Below are positions 20,220 through 29,347 of a DNA stretch of 64,000 nt, one piece after another. Origin of the DNA: Serinicoccus marinus DSM 15273. GTDB lineage: Bacteria > Actinomycetota > Actinomycetes > Actinomycetales > Dermatophilaceae. The position numbers and the translations under genes were made by a program. The notes beneath the pieces are model-generated. The model was not told where the DNA came from. It was given only the letters and a program-made list of their open reading frames with translations, and made no database searches. The stretch covers positions 1,984,001-2,048,000 of the forward strand of contig NZ_CP043808.1 of NCBI RefSeq assembly GCF_008386315.1, in the 5' to 3' direction. Numbering within the stretch: position 1 is the first letter of the stretch; every line of letters begins with the position of its first letter.

Positions 20220-20348
20220 ACCTCGTCCAGGGTGTTCAGGCCCTGCAGGCTCATACCCGGCAGGGTCTGCCCTCATTCTCGTGCTCGGAGGTGTCCGGTC
20301 CGGGGACCGACGGTGGCGTGTCGGTGAACTGCGTCGGACGGGAGAGCC

Positions 20349-21014
20349 CTATCTCGTGCGCGGCCGGAGCGGGGGCGGCCCCGGGGTCCAGGGCACGACG
20401 ATCTCCTGCTCGACGGCGCGGGCGGCCAGGCCCCGGGCCCGGGTATGCCCGTCCGCCACCATCGCGTCCTCGATGGCCCTCGCCACCTTCTCCGGCTGGG
20501 GACTGCCCAGGAGCCACCACGCGTATCCGGAACCACGTCGGCCGTCCCGCGACGGGTTGCTCGCCGTATCCAGGCCGTTCACAGCCAGCGAGCGGTAGGC
20601 CAAGGGGCCGGTGCCGATCCGGTAGTGCGGGCTGACCTGCGGCATCCCCCGGTGCCGCGAGATCAGCTGCCCTCGGCGCAGCAGGCGCACGCGCCCCGGG
20701 TCGACGCTCGCCCAGGGGACGACATACCTCGCGCTGCGCGTGGGGCCGTAGCCCAGCACCAGACCGTGCTCGCACACCCGATGCCGTTCGAGGATCCCCG
20801 GCAGCGCCAGGGCTGAGCAGAGCAGCAGCATGAGGAACAGCACGAAGAACCGGAACCAGAGCGGGTCGTCCGGGACGGCCCACCACTGCCAGGCCACCAC
20901 CCCGACCGTGATCAGGGTCATCACTGCCGACGAGATCGGTCCGGGCCAGCAGCGAAAGGTCTGCAGCACCCGACCCATGTCCGTCCCGCGCAGCGGGCCG
21001 GGGCACTCACTCAC
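20349..21014 (-). CDS. Hypothetical membrane protein with two N-terminal helices
   Basis: A 221-residue protein. Two hydrophobic helices lie at about residues 30-48 and 55-72 (ISSAVMTLITVGVVAW and FRFFVLFLMLLLCSALALPG). The remainder is soluble, Arg-rich, and contains LVLGYGPTRSARYVVPW, which recalls PH-like (bPH) domains of actinobacterial membrane proteins; this is only a resemblance. The GTG start overlaps the hemW stop by eight bases, so it is probably translated with hemW. Function unknown. Confidence 0.6.
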   Translation of the reverse strand: MSECPGPLRGTDMGRVLQTFRCWPGPISSAVMTLITVGVVAWQWWAVPDDPLWFRFFVLFLMLLLCSALALPGILERHRVCEHGLVLGYGPTRSARYVVPWASVDPGRVRLLRRGQLISRHRGMPQVSPHYRIGTGPLAYRSLAVNGLDTASNPSRDGRRGSGYAWWLLGSPQPEKVARAIEDAMVADGHTRARGLAARAVEQEIVVPWTPGPPPLRPRTR

Positions 21015-22275
21015 CGGCGCTGCCCAGGGAGGACGACGACGGGCTGCGCTGCGGCGTCGGGAGGAGGCGGTGGACCACGGTGTCGGCCAGCAGCCGCCCG
21101 CGCAGGGTCAGCACGACCCTCCCCCGCACCGCCGACCGACCGTCCACCAGCCCGTCGGCGACCAGCCCGGCCACCGCGGCACGACCCGACTGCTCGAGGG
21201 CGCCCAGCGGCAGCCCGTCGGCCAGCCGGACCCCCAGCAGGACGCGCTCGGCATACCGCTGCTCGTCGTCGAGGACCTCACGCTCGTGCACCGGGGCGAG
21301 GCCCTGCCCGATCCGGCCGGCGTAGGCGCGCGGATGCTTGACGTTCCACCAGCGGACCCCGCCGACGTGGCTGTGCGCACCGGGCCCGACCCCCCACCAG
21401 TCCGCGCCGTTCCAGTAGGCCACGTTGTGCCGGCACCGGTGCTCGGGCGAGCGCGCCCAGTTGGAGATCTCGTACCACCCGTAATCCGCGGCCGCGAGCA
21501 GCTCGTCGGCCAGCTCGTACTTGTCCGCCTCGTCGTCGTCCTCCGGCGCCGGGACCTCGCCGCGACGCACCTGTCCGTGCAGCCGGGTGCCCGGCTCCAC
21601 GACCAGGGCGTAGGCCGAGACGTGGTCCGGCTCGAGGGCCACCGCCTCCTCCAGGCTCGTGCGCCAGTCCCCGAGCGACTCGCCCGGGGTGCCGTAGATG
21701 AGGTCGAGGCTGACCTGGAGCCCGGCCCCGCGGACGGCGGTGACCGCCCGCGCCACACCGGCCGGGTCGTGGGTTCGGTCGAGGGTCTGCAGCACGTGCG
21801 GGACGGCCGACTGCATCCCCAGGCTGACCCGGGTGTAGCCGTGCGCCGCGAGCTGCTCGGCGACCTGCGGGGTGATCGTGTCCGGGTTGGCCTCGGTGGT
21901 CACCTCGGCCTCGGGCGCCAACCCCCACCGGTCCCGGACCCCCGTGACCAGCGAGCCGAGCGCGGCCGGCGACAGCATGGTCGGCGTGCCGCCCCCGACG
22001 AAGACCGTCCGCACCGGCCCGGGACCGCCGGGAGCCAGCACCCGGGCGGCCACGTCGAGCTCGCCGTGCGCCGCCGCCAGGTAGCCCTCCGGCGCCGCAC
22101 CGTCATCGAGCTCGGGAAGCGTGTAGGTGTTGAAGTCGCAGTAGCCGCAGCGGACCCGGCAGAACGGCACATGCAGGTAGACCGAGAAGGCGCGGCCGGG
22201 CATACCCTGCAGCGCGGACGGCGGCAGCGAGCCGTCCTCGGGCGCGGCCTCGCCCGGGGGGAAGGTGGAGGGCAT
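21007..22275 (-). CDS. hemW: Radical SAM heme chaperone HemW (HemN-like)
   Basis: A 422-residue radical SAM protein. The cluster motif is CRVRCGYCDF (CxxxCxxC) near residue 38-46, followed by GGGTPTMLS and the SAM-binding segments. HemW proteins deliver heme to targets, and unlike true HemN they lack an extra N-terminal cysteine. Many are annotated coproporphyrinogen III oxidase-like. The ATG at 22275 lies within a GGTATGCC octamer; longer in-frame extension upstream lacks family similarity. In mycobacteria the homologous gene also lies upstream of lepA on the chromosome. Confidence 0.88.
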   Translation of the reverse strand: MPSTFPPGEAAPEDGSLPPSALQGMPGRAFSVYLHVPFCRVRCGYCDFNTYTLPELDDGAAPEGYLAAAHGELDVAARVLAPGGPGPVRTVFVGGGTPTMLSPAALGSLVTGVRDRWGLAPEAEVTTEANPDTITPQVAEQLAAHGYTRVSLGMQSAVPHVLQTLDRTHDPAGVARAVTAVRGAGLQVSLDLIYGTPGESLGDWRTSLEEAVALEPDHVSAYALVVEPGTRLHGQVRRGEVPAPEDDDEADKYELADELLAAADYGWYEISNWARSPEHRCRHNVAYWNGADWWGVGPGAHSHVGGVRWWNVKHPRAYAGRIGQGLAPVHEREVLDDEQRYAERVLLGVRLADGLPLGALEQSGRAAVAGLVADGLVDGRSAVRGRVVLTLRGRLLADTVVHRLLPTPQRSPSSSSLGSAGE

Positions 22276-22362
22276 ACCGGCGATTCTCCCACCCGTGAGC
22301 TGTGTCGACGCCGATCCCGGGTCGTCCACCTGCGCGTCACCGGCGCGCGCTAGGGTCAGAGG

Positions 22363-23253
22363 GTGCAGCAGCGCCTCCGCGAGTACATCGACACCCTGCG
22401 GGTGCAGGGGTACACCGTCCGGGACGACCAGGGGTCGGACCCGGACCTCATCACGCCCGACGGCAGTGCGGTCGACACCTGGCGCGAGGACTACCCCTAC
22501 AGCGAGCGGATGACCCGGGACTACTACGAGGTCGAGAAGTGGCTGCTGCAGGTGGAGCTGCTGAAGTTCCAGTACTGGGCCAAGGACCACGGCAGCCGGC
22601 ACGTCCTGATCTTCGAGGGACGCGACGCCGCCGGGAAGGGCGGCTCGATCAAGCGCTTCACCGAGCACCTCAACCCGCGCGGCGCCCGGGTGGTCGCGCT
22701 CAACAAGCCGACCGAGGTCGAAGCCGGGCAGTGGTACTTCCAGCGCTACATCCAGCACCTGCCGACCGCCGGTGAGATGGTGCTCTTCGACCGGTCCTGG
22801 TACAACCGCGCCGGGGTCGAGCGGGTCATGGGCTTCTGCTCGAGCGCGGAGTACGACCGGTTCATGATCCAGGCTCCGCTCTTCGAGCAGATGCTCGTCG
22901 AGGCCGGGGTGTCGATCACGAAGTTCTGGTTCTCGGTCACCCAGACCGAGCAGCGCACCCGCTTCGCGATCCGGCAGCTGGACCCGGTGCGGCAGTGGAA
23001 GCTGTCGCCCATGGACCTGGAGAGCCTGGACCGGTGGGAGGCCTACACCGAGGCCAAGGAGGAGATGTTCCGGCGCACGGACACCGACTGGGCGCCGTGG
23101 GTAACGATCAAGAGCAACGACAAGAAACGCGCCCGCATCAACGCCATGCGCCACTTCCTGTCCCAGTTCGAATACGAGGGCAAGGACCACGACGTCGTCC
23201 TCCGGCCCGACCCTCGGTTGGTCAAGCGGGCCCGGGACAGCGCCGGCGACTGA
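22363..23253 (+). CDS. ppk2: Polyphosphate kinase 2
   Basis: A 296-residue PPK2-family kinase that transfers phosphate between polyphosphate and nucleoside di- or monophosphates. Walker A reads FEGRDAAGKGGSIKR near residue 84, the lid has LNPRGARVVALNKPT, and Walker B is VLFDRSWYNRAGVE. The length and single catalytic domain fit class I PPK2, which prefers polyP with ADP or GDP; the class is inferred. GTG start. It is divergent from hemW and stands alone. Confidence 0.93.
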   Translation: MQQRLREYIDTLRVQGYTVRDDQGSDPDLITPDGSAVDTWREDYPYSERMTRDYYEVEKWLLQVELLKFQYWAKDHGSRHVLIFEGRDAAGKGGSIKRFTEHLNPRGARVVALNKPTEVEAGQWYFQRYIQHLPTAGEMVLFDRSWYNRAGVERVMGFCSSAEYDRFMIQAPLFEQMLVEAGVSITKFWFSVTQTEQRTRFAIRQLDPVRQWKLSPMDLESLDRWEAYTEAKEEMFRRTDTDWAPWVTIKSNDKKRARINAMRHFLSQFEYEGKDHDVVLRPDPRLVKRARDSAGD

Positions 23254-23541
23254 TCATCAGCTGAGCTGACGGTGGGACCGTCATAGGGTGAGTGCCGTCC
23301 GCCCGGTGGCGCTCTCCGGAGGTGCAGACCGGGCCGGCCGGGCGCAGGAGGGGGTGACGAAGCCGTCCTTGCTGCCGAAGGTCGTGATCTGCCGGTCGGC
23401 GTCCTCGAACGCCTCGCGGCACCCGATGTCGGCCTGGCCTCCACCCACGCCCGATCGGTGACGTGCGCCCGGGAACACACCCCTGGCCCCCCCGTCGCGG
23501 CGACCCGGGGTGGGCGATGCGCCGACCGACCGACGGGCGCC
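23254..23541. other. 288-bp gap, no supported gene
   Basis: Lies between convergent ppk2 and trmB. A weak hairpin GACGGT-GGG-ACCGTC at 23268-23282 could end ppk2 transcription. A 65-codon minus-strand open frame (23281-23478) has no recognisable domain or ribosome site and I do not call it. Confidence 0.4.
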
Positions 23542-24327
23542 TCAGCCGCGCCGGTACGCCAGGTCGGTGATGTGCCGGCCGGCCTCGATGCCGCGGCGCT
23601 CGAAGCGGGTCAGGGGGCGCAGCGGGGCGCGCTCGGTGGACTCCAGCTCCCAGGCGGTATGCCGGTCCAGCACCGTGCGCATCGCGTCGGCGTAGTCGGC
23701 CCAGTCGGTCGCGAGCCGCCACAGGCTGCCGGGGCGCACGAGGTCGGCCACGGTCGAGGCGAACTCCGCGGAGACGAGCCGGCGCTTGTGGTGGCGCGTC
23801 TTGGGCCACGGGTCGGGGAAGAAGGTCCACACCTCGTGGGCGCAGCCCGGCGGCAGGATCGTCTGCAGCGCCAGCGCGGCGTCGGCCTCGACGAAGCGGA
23901 CGTTGGTGAGCGGCTCCCCCTTGCCCATCTTGGCCATCGCGTGGCCGATCCCGGGCCGCCATACCTCCAGGGCCAGGAAGTCCCAGCCCGGCTGCTCGGT
24001 CGCGGCGTGCACCAGGGCGTCGCCCGAACCGGACCCGATCTCGATCACCAGCGGCGCCGTCCGCCCGAAGACTTCCTCCGGGTCCATCCGGTGTGCCGGG
24101 TCCACCCCGGTCGAGCCGTCCGCGCCGTGCGGGCGGGGGACGTCGAGGACGAGGGCGTCGGCATACCGGTCCCAGGCGGCCTGGTGGGAGTCCTTGAGCA
24201 TCCGGCCACCGCGCCGGGTGAAGGACCGGGTGCGTGCCAACGGGCGCGGCCCCACGGCCGGGTGGCCGTGCGCCTGGTGACCCGTCGGGGCCTCGGGGCG
24301 GACGGACGGGGTGTCCGGTCGGGTCAC
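23542..24327 (-). CDS. trmB: tRNA (guanine-N7-)-methyltransferase TrmB
   Basis: A 261-residue class I methyltransferase that makes m7G46 in tRNA. The SAM motif is [13 protein letters not shown] near residue 94-106, and the family motif [17 protein letters not shown] is intact, with the C-terminal LTRFERRGI. The GTG start overlaps the lepA stop by four bases (GTGA). The N-terminal ~45 residues are poorly conserved and basic, so a slightly later start is possible. Confidence 0.92.
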   Translation of the reverse strand: MTRPDTPSVRPEAPTGHQAHGHPAVGPRPLARTRSFTRRGGRMLKDSHQAAWDRYADALVLDVPRPHGADGSTGVDPAHRMDPEEVFGRTAPLVIEIGSGSGDALVHAATEQPGWDFLALEVWRPGIGHAMAKMGKGEPLTNVRFVEADAALALQTILPPGCAHEVWTFFPDPWPKTRHHKRRLVSAEFASTVADLVRPGSLWRLATDWADYADAMRTVLDRHTAWELESTERAPLRPLTRFERRGIEAGRHITDLAYRRG

Positions 24328-26258
24328 TTCTTGCTCTTCGCGGGCTCGGCGCCGCTGCCGTCCTGGGAGAGCGCGGCGATGAAGGCCTCCTGCGGCACCT
24401 CGACGGAGCCGACCATCTTCATCCGCTTCTTGCCCTCCTTCTGCTTCTCCAACAGCTTGCGCTTGCGGCTGATGTCACCGCCGTAGCACTTGGCCAGGAC
24501 GTCCTTGCGGATGGCGCGGATGGTCTCGCGGGCGATGACGCGCGAGCCGATCGCCGCCTGCACCGGCACCTCGAACTGCTGCCGAGGGATGAGCTCCTTG
24601 AGCTTGCCGGCCATCTGCACGCCGTAGGCGTAGGCCTTGTCCCGGTGCACGATGGCGCTGAAGGCGTCGACGGTGTCGCCCTGCAGCAGGATGTCCACCT
24701 TGACCAGGTCCGCCTCCTGGTCGCCGGAGGGCTCGTAGTCGAGCGAGGCATACCCCCGGGTCCTGGACTTCAGCGCGTCGAAGAAGTCGAAGACGATCTC
24801 CGCCAGCGGCAGGGTGTAGCGCAGCTCGACCCGCTCCGGCGAGAGGTAGTCCATCCCGAGCAAGGTGCCGCGGCGCGCCTGGCACAGCTCCATGATCGCC
24901 CCGATGAACTCGCTCGGGGCGAGCACGGTCCCGCGGACCACCGGCTCGGTGATGGAGGCGATCTTGCCGGCCGGGAACTCGCTGGGGTTGGTCACCTCGA
25001 GCTCGGTGCCGTCGTCGAGCCGCACGTCGTAGGAGACGTTGGGCAGGGTCGAGATGAGGTCGAGGTTGAACTCCCGCTCCAACCGCTCCCGGACGATCTC
25101 GAGGTGCAGCATCCCGAGGAAGCCGACGCGGAAGCCGAAGCCCAGGGCCCCGGAGGTCTCCGGCTCGTAGACCAGCGCCGCGTCGTTGAGCTTCAGCTTG
25201 TCCAGCGCGTCGCGCAGGATCGGGTAGTCCGAGCCGTCGATCGGGTAGAGCCCCGAGAAGACCATCGGCTTGGGGTCCTTGTAGCCGCCGAGCGGCTGGT
25301 CGGCCTGCCGCCGCTCCCCCGTCACCGTGTCGCCGACCTTGGACTGGCGCACGTCCTTGACCCCGGTGATGAGGTAGCCCACCTCACCCACGCCCAGGCC
25401 CTTCGTCGGCGCCGGCTCGGGGCTGATCGCCCCGATCTCCAGCAGCTCGTGGGTCGCCTTGGTCGACATCATCGCGATCCGCTCGCGCGGGGACAGGCTG
25501 CCGTCCACGACCCGCACGTAGGTGACGACGCCGCGGTAGGTGTCGTAGACCGAGTCGAAGATCATGGCACGCGCCGGGGCGTCCGCCTCACCCACCGGCG
25601 GCGGGATCTCGGCGACGATGCGGTCCAGCAGCTCCGGGACGCCCTCGCCGGTCTTGCCGGACACCTTGAGCACGTCCTGCGGGTCGCAGCCGATGAGGCC
25701 CGCGATCTCCTCGGCATACTTCTCCGGCTGGGCCGAGGGCAGGTCGATCTTGTTGAGCACCGGGATGATCGCGAGGTCGTTCTCCATCGCGAGGTAGAGG
25801 TTCGCCAGCGTCTGTGCCTCGATCCCCTGCGCCGCGTCGACGAGCAGCACCGCCCCCTCGCAGGCCGCGAGGCTGCGGCTCACCTCGTAGGTGAAGTCGA
25901 CGTGACCCGGGGTGTCGATCATGTTCAGGACATACGTCCGCTCACGGCTCGGAGCTCCCTGCGGTCGCTCGCTCCCGCTGCTCCGTGGACCAGGCTCCTG
26001 CGTCGCGGTCCACGGCATCCGCACGGCCTGGCTCTTGATGGTGATGCCACGCTCGCGCTCGATGTCCATGCGGTCGAGGTACTGCGCCCGCATCTGCCGT
26101 TGGTCCACCACACCGGTGACCTGCAGCATCCGGTCGGCCAGGGTCGACTTGCCGTGGTCGATGTGCGCAATGATGCAGAAGTTGCGGATCACCTCCGGCG
26201 GGGTGGCCGCCGGCTGCGGGACGGTCTCGGGGCGGGCGAGCGGAGACAGGGCGGGCAC
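24324..26258 (-). CDS. lepA: Elongation factor 4 (LepA) with a short insert in the G domain
   Basis: Ribosome-bound GTPase of 644 residues that back-translocates or rescues stalled ribosomes and aids assembly. G1 [13 protein letters not shown] (31-43), G2 [13 protein letters not shown]3 [12 protein letters not shown]4 NKIDLP; the LepA-specific C-terminal domain ends with [21 protein letters not shown]. Between G2 and G3, residues about 84-107 are a Ser/Pro/Arg-rich insert absent from ordinary LepA. I used the GTG at 26258 ([10 protein letters not shown]); an upstream start at 26330 is possible but its extra residues look non-family. Confidence 0.94.
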   Translation of the reverse strand: MPALSPLARPETVPQPAATPPEVIRNFCIIAHIDHGKSTLADRMLQVTGVVDQRQMRAQYLDRMDIERERGITIKSQAVRMPWTATQEPGPRSSGSERPQGAPSRERTYVLNMIDTPGHVDFTYEVSRSLAACEGAVLLVDAAQGIEAQTLANLYLAMENDLAIIPVLNKIDLPSAQPEKYAEEIAGLIGCDPQDVLKVSGKTGEGVPELLDRIVAEIPPPVGEADAPARAMIFDSVYDTYRGVVTYVRVVDGSLSPRERIAMMSTKATHELLEIGAISPEPAPTKGLGVGEVGYLITGVKDVRQSKVGDTVTGERRQADQPLGGYKDPKPMVFSGLYPIDGSDYPILRDALDKLKLNDAALVYEPETSGALGFGFRVGFLGMLHLEIVRERLEREFNLDLISTLPNVSYDVRLDDGTELEVTNPSEFPAGKIASITEPVVRGTVLAPSEFIGAIMELCQARRGTLLGMDYLSPERVELRYTLPLAEIVFDFFDALKSRTRGYASLDYEPSGDQEADLVKVDILLQGDTVDAFSAIVHRDKAYAYGVQMAGKLKELIPRQQFEVPVQAAIGSRVIARETIRAIRKDVLAKCYGGDISRKRKLLEKQKEGKKRMKMVGSVEVPQEAFIAALSQDGSGAEPAKSKK

Positions 26259-26343
26259 CTCACAGGTATGCGGTCGCACGGACAGGGCGTGGCCTCCAGT
26301 CTCCCACGAGACCCGGTCGGGTCCGGTCACGCACGGGAACGAC

Positions 26344-26391
26344 GCGCAGCCGGGCCGCCCCCACGGAAGAACGGGGACGACCCGGCTGCGC
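26344..26391 (-). terminator. Hairpin terminator after the fasciclin gene
   Basis: Perfect 11-bp arms GCGCAGCCGGG (26344-26354) and CCCGGCTGCGC (26381-26391); the loop can pair further (CGCCCCC with GGGGACG, one mismatch). It lies about 60 bases beyond the fasciclin stop on the minus strand and before the lepA promoter region. Confidence 0.55.
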
Positions 26392-26452
26392 GCCGGGTGA
26401 GGGCACCGCCGCAGGAGGTCTCGGGCCCGCGGCGGTGCCGGCCTGGGGGTGG

Positions 26453-27166
26453 TCAGCCCTGCGGCATCAGCACACCGTCGATGAGGTAGACGGTGGCGTT
26501 GGCGGTCTGGACGCCACCGCAGATGACGGAGGCGTCGTTGACCATGAGCTCGTCACCGGAGCCGGTCACCTCCAGGGTCTCGCCCTGCGCGGTGGTCTGC
26601 TCGCCGACGATCTCGTCCGGGGTCATCTGGCCCGGGACGACGTGGTAGGTGAGGATCGACTCCAGCAGGTCGTCGTCCTCGGCGAGGGTGCTCATCGTCT
26701 CGTCGTCGATGGCCTCGAAGGCCTCGTCGACGGGCGCGAACACCGTGAACTCGTCACCGTTGAGGGTGTCGACCAGGTTGACGTCCGGGTTGACCTCGCC
26801 GGAGACGGCAGCGGTCAGCTGGGTCAGCAGCGGGTTGTTGGAGGCGGCCACGGCGACCGGGTCCTGGGCCATGCCCTCGACCGAGCCGGCGCCGTCCGGC
26901 ACCTGCGCGGCGTAGTCCTCGCAGCCGGGACCGACCAGGCCCGCGGCCGGGTCCATGGCCATGTCGTCCTCGGTGGCCATCTCGTCGTCGGCCATGTCCT
27001 CCTCGGACTCCATGTCCTCAGAGCTCTCCTCCTCCGAGCCCATGTCCTCGCTGGCACTCTCGGCGGCGCTGCCGGCCTCGTCGGACATGTCCTCGCCCCC
27101 GCCACAGGCGGACAGGGCGAGCATCGAGGCCATGGAGACGGCAAGAATTCCCTTGGAGATACGCAT
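26453..27166 (-). CDS. Fasciclin-domain lipoprotein
   Basis: A 237-residue exported lipoprotein. The lipobox LSAC places the lipid cysteine at residue 21. Residues 24-72 are an extremely acidic Asp/Glu/Met/Ser linker with repeated SEDM and EEDM units. From about residue 98 a fasciclin (FAS1) domain follows, with [14 protein letters not shown] and [10 protein letters not shown], ending [17 protein letters not shown]1 domains mediate adhesion or ligand binding at the cell surface. It follows the molybdopterin oxidoreductase by 28 bases, a pairing that suggests a shared envelope function. Confidence 0.88.
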   Translation of the reverse strand: MRISKGILAVSMASMLALSACGGGEDMSDEAGSAAESASEDMGSEEESSEDMESEEDMADDEMATEDDMAMDPAAGLVGPGCEDYAAQVPDGAGSVEGMAQDPVAVAASNNPLLTQLTAAVSGEVNPDVNLVDTLNGDEFTVFAPVDEAFEAIDDETMSTLAEDDDLLESILTYHVVPGQMTPDEIVGEQTTAQGETLEVTGSGDELMVNDASVICGGVQTANATVYLIDGVLMPQG

Positions 27167-27194
27167 CGTGCATTCCTTTCTGATGGGTCGGTGG

Positions 27195-28718
27195 TCAGCT
27201 GACGGTGACCGTCGTGCTGTGCCACCCGGTCGACCCGTCAGGAGCGATGGGCTCCCGCCGGGAGGTCTGTACCTTTCCCGCGTGATCGGTCACGCGGACC
27301 TCGAGCCGGCGGTTCCCCGGCTCGGCCGGCCACACCCAGCGCCAGGCGCGCCAGGTCTGGTCGGAGTCCTCGACGCCCAGCTCGGCGTCGTGCCACTCCC
27401 CCTCGTCGACGCGGACCTCGACCCGCTCGACGCCGACGGTCTGCGCCCAGGCGACGCCCGCGACGGTCACGTCCCCCGCGTCCAGCTGGGCGAAGGGGCC
27501 GGGCACGTCGATCCGGGAGGAGAGCTTGATCGGGGCCTTCGCGGCATACCCGCGGTCGGTCCAGTAGGCGGTGAAGTCCTCGAACCGGGTCACCTCCAGC
27601 TCGGTCAGCCACTTGGTGGCGGAGACGTAGCCGTAGAGACCGGGCGTGACCATCCGCACCGGGTAGCCGTGCTCGGCCGGCAGCGGACCGCCGTTCATCC
27701 CGAGCGCGACGAGGGCGCCGCGGTCGTCGGTCAGCACGCCGAGCGGGGTGCCGGCGGTGAAGCCGTCGGTGCTCACCGAGCGGACCGCGTCGGCGCCGTC
27801 CTGCACGCCAGCCTCGGCGAGCAGCTCACGCGTGGGTATGCCGATCCAGGTCGCCGTGCCCAGCAGGTCACCACCGACCGGGTTGCTCACGCAGGTCATG
27901 GTGATGCGGCGCTCGACGAGGTCGCGCTCCAGCAGGTCAGCGACGGTGAGCTCGAGCGGGCGGTCGACCATCCCGGTGATGCGCAGGACGTGGTCCCGTG
28001 CCTCCACCTGGGGCACCTGCAGCGCCGTGTCGACACGGTAGAACTTCTCGGTGGGCGTGATGTGCGGCGTGAGGCCGTCCACGTCGAAGCTCACCCCGGA
28101 GGGCACCGGGTCCGCCGGCGTGACCGGCTGGGGCAGGTCGAGCGACTGCGGAGCGGTGGAGCCGCCGCCGACCGTCCGGGCTGCGGCACCGACGGCGCCG
28201 ACGGCGGCCACTCCCGAGGCCGCGGCCAGCACGCTGCGCCGGCGTGGACCGTCCTCGCGTGCCGGGGCATCGAGCGAGGAGAGCATCCACGCCAGTCCCC
28301 CCAGGCCGACCGCCAGCATCACGGCGACGCACGCGAGGATCTCCAGCGACCCGGCCCCCTGCGCCGGGTCGAGGAGCATCGCGGCGGCGGCGAGCGCGAT
28401 GAGGACGGCCAGCCCGGTGAGCGCCGCCGCGCGGCGGCGCACCCCGACCATGCCGAGGACGGCGAGCGCGACCGCGAGGACGACGAGCACCCCGGAGAGC
28501 AGCACGAGCTTGTCCGCGCTGCCGAAGGTCTCGATGGCCCATTCCTTGACCGGGCGGGGCGTCAGGTCCACCACCCGGTTGCCGACGGCCACGACCGGTC
28601 CGGTGACGCCCAGGACCGCCGCCAGCCCCGTGCCGGCGAGCACGCCGGAGGCCCCGGCGAGCAGGCCGGAGCCGGCTCCGGCCGCGCGGGCCGTCCGGCG
28701 GGTGGGTGTCGTCGTCAT
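27195..28718 (-). CDS. Membrane-anchored molybdopterin-dependent oxidoreductase (sulfite oxidase family)
   Basis: A 507-residue protein. Residues 1-170 carry about five hydrophobic helices. Residues about 190-390 are a SUOX-type molybdopterin domain with the molybdenum-ligand cysteine in [12 protein letters not shown], and the [15 protein letters not shown] motif. The C-terminal ~100 residues are a Mo-co dimerisation (immunoglobulin-like) domain. The catalytic part should face outward. Natural substrate is unknown; sulfite oxidase or YedY-like sulfoxide repair are options. ATG start. First gene of a two-gene unit with the fasciclin lipoprotein. Confidence 0.85.
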   Translation of the reverse strand: MTTTPTRRTARAAGAGSGLLAGASGVLAGTGLAAVLGVTGPVVAVGNRVVDLTPRPVKEWAIETFGSADKLVLLSGVLVVLAVALAVLGMVGVRRRAAALTGLAVLIALAAAAMLLDPAQGAGSLEILACVAVMLAVGLGGLAWMLSSLDAPAREDGPRRRSVLAAASGVAAVGAVGAAARTVGGGSTAPQSLDLPQPVTPADPVPSGVSFDVDGLTPHITPTEKFYRVDTALQVPQVEARDHVLRITGMVDRPLELTVADLLERDLVERRITMTCVSNPVGGDLLGTATWIGIPTRELLAEAGVQDGADAVRSVSTDGFTAGTPLGVLTDDRGALVALGMNGGPLPAEHGYPVRMVTPGLYGYVSATKWLTELEVTRFEDFTAYWTDRGYAAKAPIKLSSRIDVPGPFAQLDAGDVTVAGVAWAQTVGVERVEVRVDEGEWHDAELGVEDSDQTWRAWRWVWPAEPGNRRLEVRVTDHAGKVQTSRREPIAPDGSTGWHSTTVTVS

Positions 28719-28758
28719 GCCCAGGGTTCGGCCCCGGGCACTCCTCCGGATGTGTGAC

Positions 28759-29202
28759 CTAGCTCACACCGGGCTGGCTGAGCTGCACGAAGGCCCGCAG
28801 CCGCCCCTCCGCGTGGTCACGGATCTCGGTCCAGCCCAGCGCCTCGTAGAACGCGCGCTGCCGCGGCTCGTCCTCAGTCAGGAGCACCTTCTGTCGGCAC
28901 CCCTCGAAGGGCTCCAGCGCCGCGACCACGAGCGCCCGGCCCACGCCCTCGCGCTGTAGCTCGGGGCGCACGAGCACGTCCTGCAGGTAGGCGATGCTGG
29001 CCCCGTCGGAGATCACCCGGGCCAGGCCCAGGAGCTCCCCGCCGTAGCGGGCGGTGACGACCCGGGTGGACCCGGCCACGGCCGCCTCCAGGGCGTCGGG
29101 GTCGGTCGTGTAGGCGGACCAGCCGACGGCGTCGTAGAGGCCCAGCAGCTCCTCTCGCGCCGGTCGGTCGTCAGCGGTGATGACGATCTCGTGTCCGGTC
29201 AC
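28759..29202 (-). CDS. GNAT family N-acetyltransferase
   Basis: A 147-residue single-domain acetyltransferase. The acetyl-CoA loop reads VRPELQREGVGRALV, followed by AFYEALGWTEI near the C-terminus. The GTG at 29202 (MTGHEIVITADD) gives the normal family start; longer frames upstream have no GNAT similarity. Substrate unknown. Divergent from the malate synthase gene. Confidence 0.82.
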   Translation of the reverse strand: MTGHEIVITADDRPAREELLGLYDAVGWSAYTTDPDALEAAVAGSTRVVTARYGGELLGLARVISDGASIAYLQDVLVRPELQREGVGRALVVAALEPFEGCRQKVLLTEDEPRQRAFYEALGWTEIRDHAEGRLRAFVQLSQPGVS

Positions 29203-29267
29203 GGCACCGAGACTAGGTGAGCACGCGCGGGCCTGCCACAGGGCGCGGCACCACCGGTCAGGGCGTA

Positions 29268-29315
29268 GATATCTCCACGTCGAGACGATACTGTGTCTTC
29301 CGACCAGTGGATATC
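29268..29315. promoter_or_regulatory. Possible operator upstream of malate synthase
   Basis: GATATCTCCAC (29268-29278) and GTGGATATC (29307-29315) form an imperfect inverted repeat around GATACT (a possible -10). The stretch is unusually AT-rich for this genome. It would suit a regulator of the glyoxylate or glycolate genes, but no binding protein is identified. Confidence 0.35.
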
Positions 29316-29347
29316 TGTTTCCCCTAGACGGAATGCCGAGGAGTCTC

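Larger units (their letters stand above)
19928..20348. other. Gene-free stretch rich in inverted repeats
   Basis: A 421-bp gap between two convergent genes. No open frame here looks coding. It holds at least four perfect inverted repeats (listed separately) plus the small palindrome AGACATGTCT near 20037-20046. At least one of the repeats is likely to end transcription from each side. The density is higher than needed for two terminators, so a structured RNA or a protein-binding array is possible. Confidence 0.6.

Noticed and set aside
23281..23478. A 65-codon minus-strand frame between ppk2 and trmB
   Set aside because: No family resemblance and no ribosome site; looks like a chance frame.
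29203..29347. A riboswitch upstream of malate synthase
   Set aside because: The symmetric AT-rich elements fit DNA operator sites better, and no known riboswitch core is visible.
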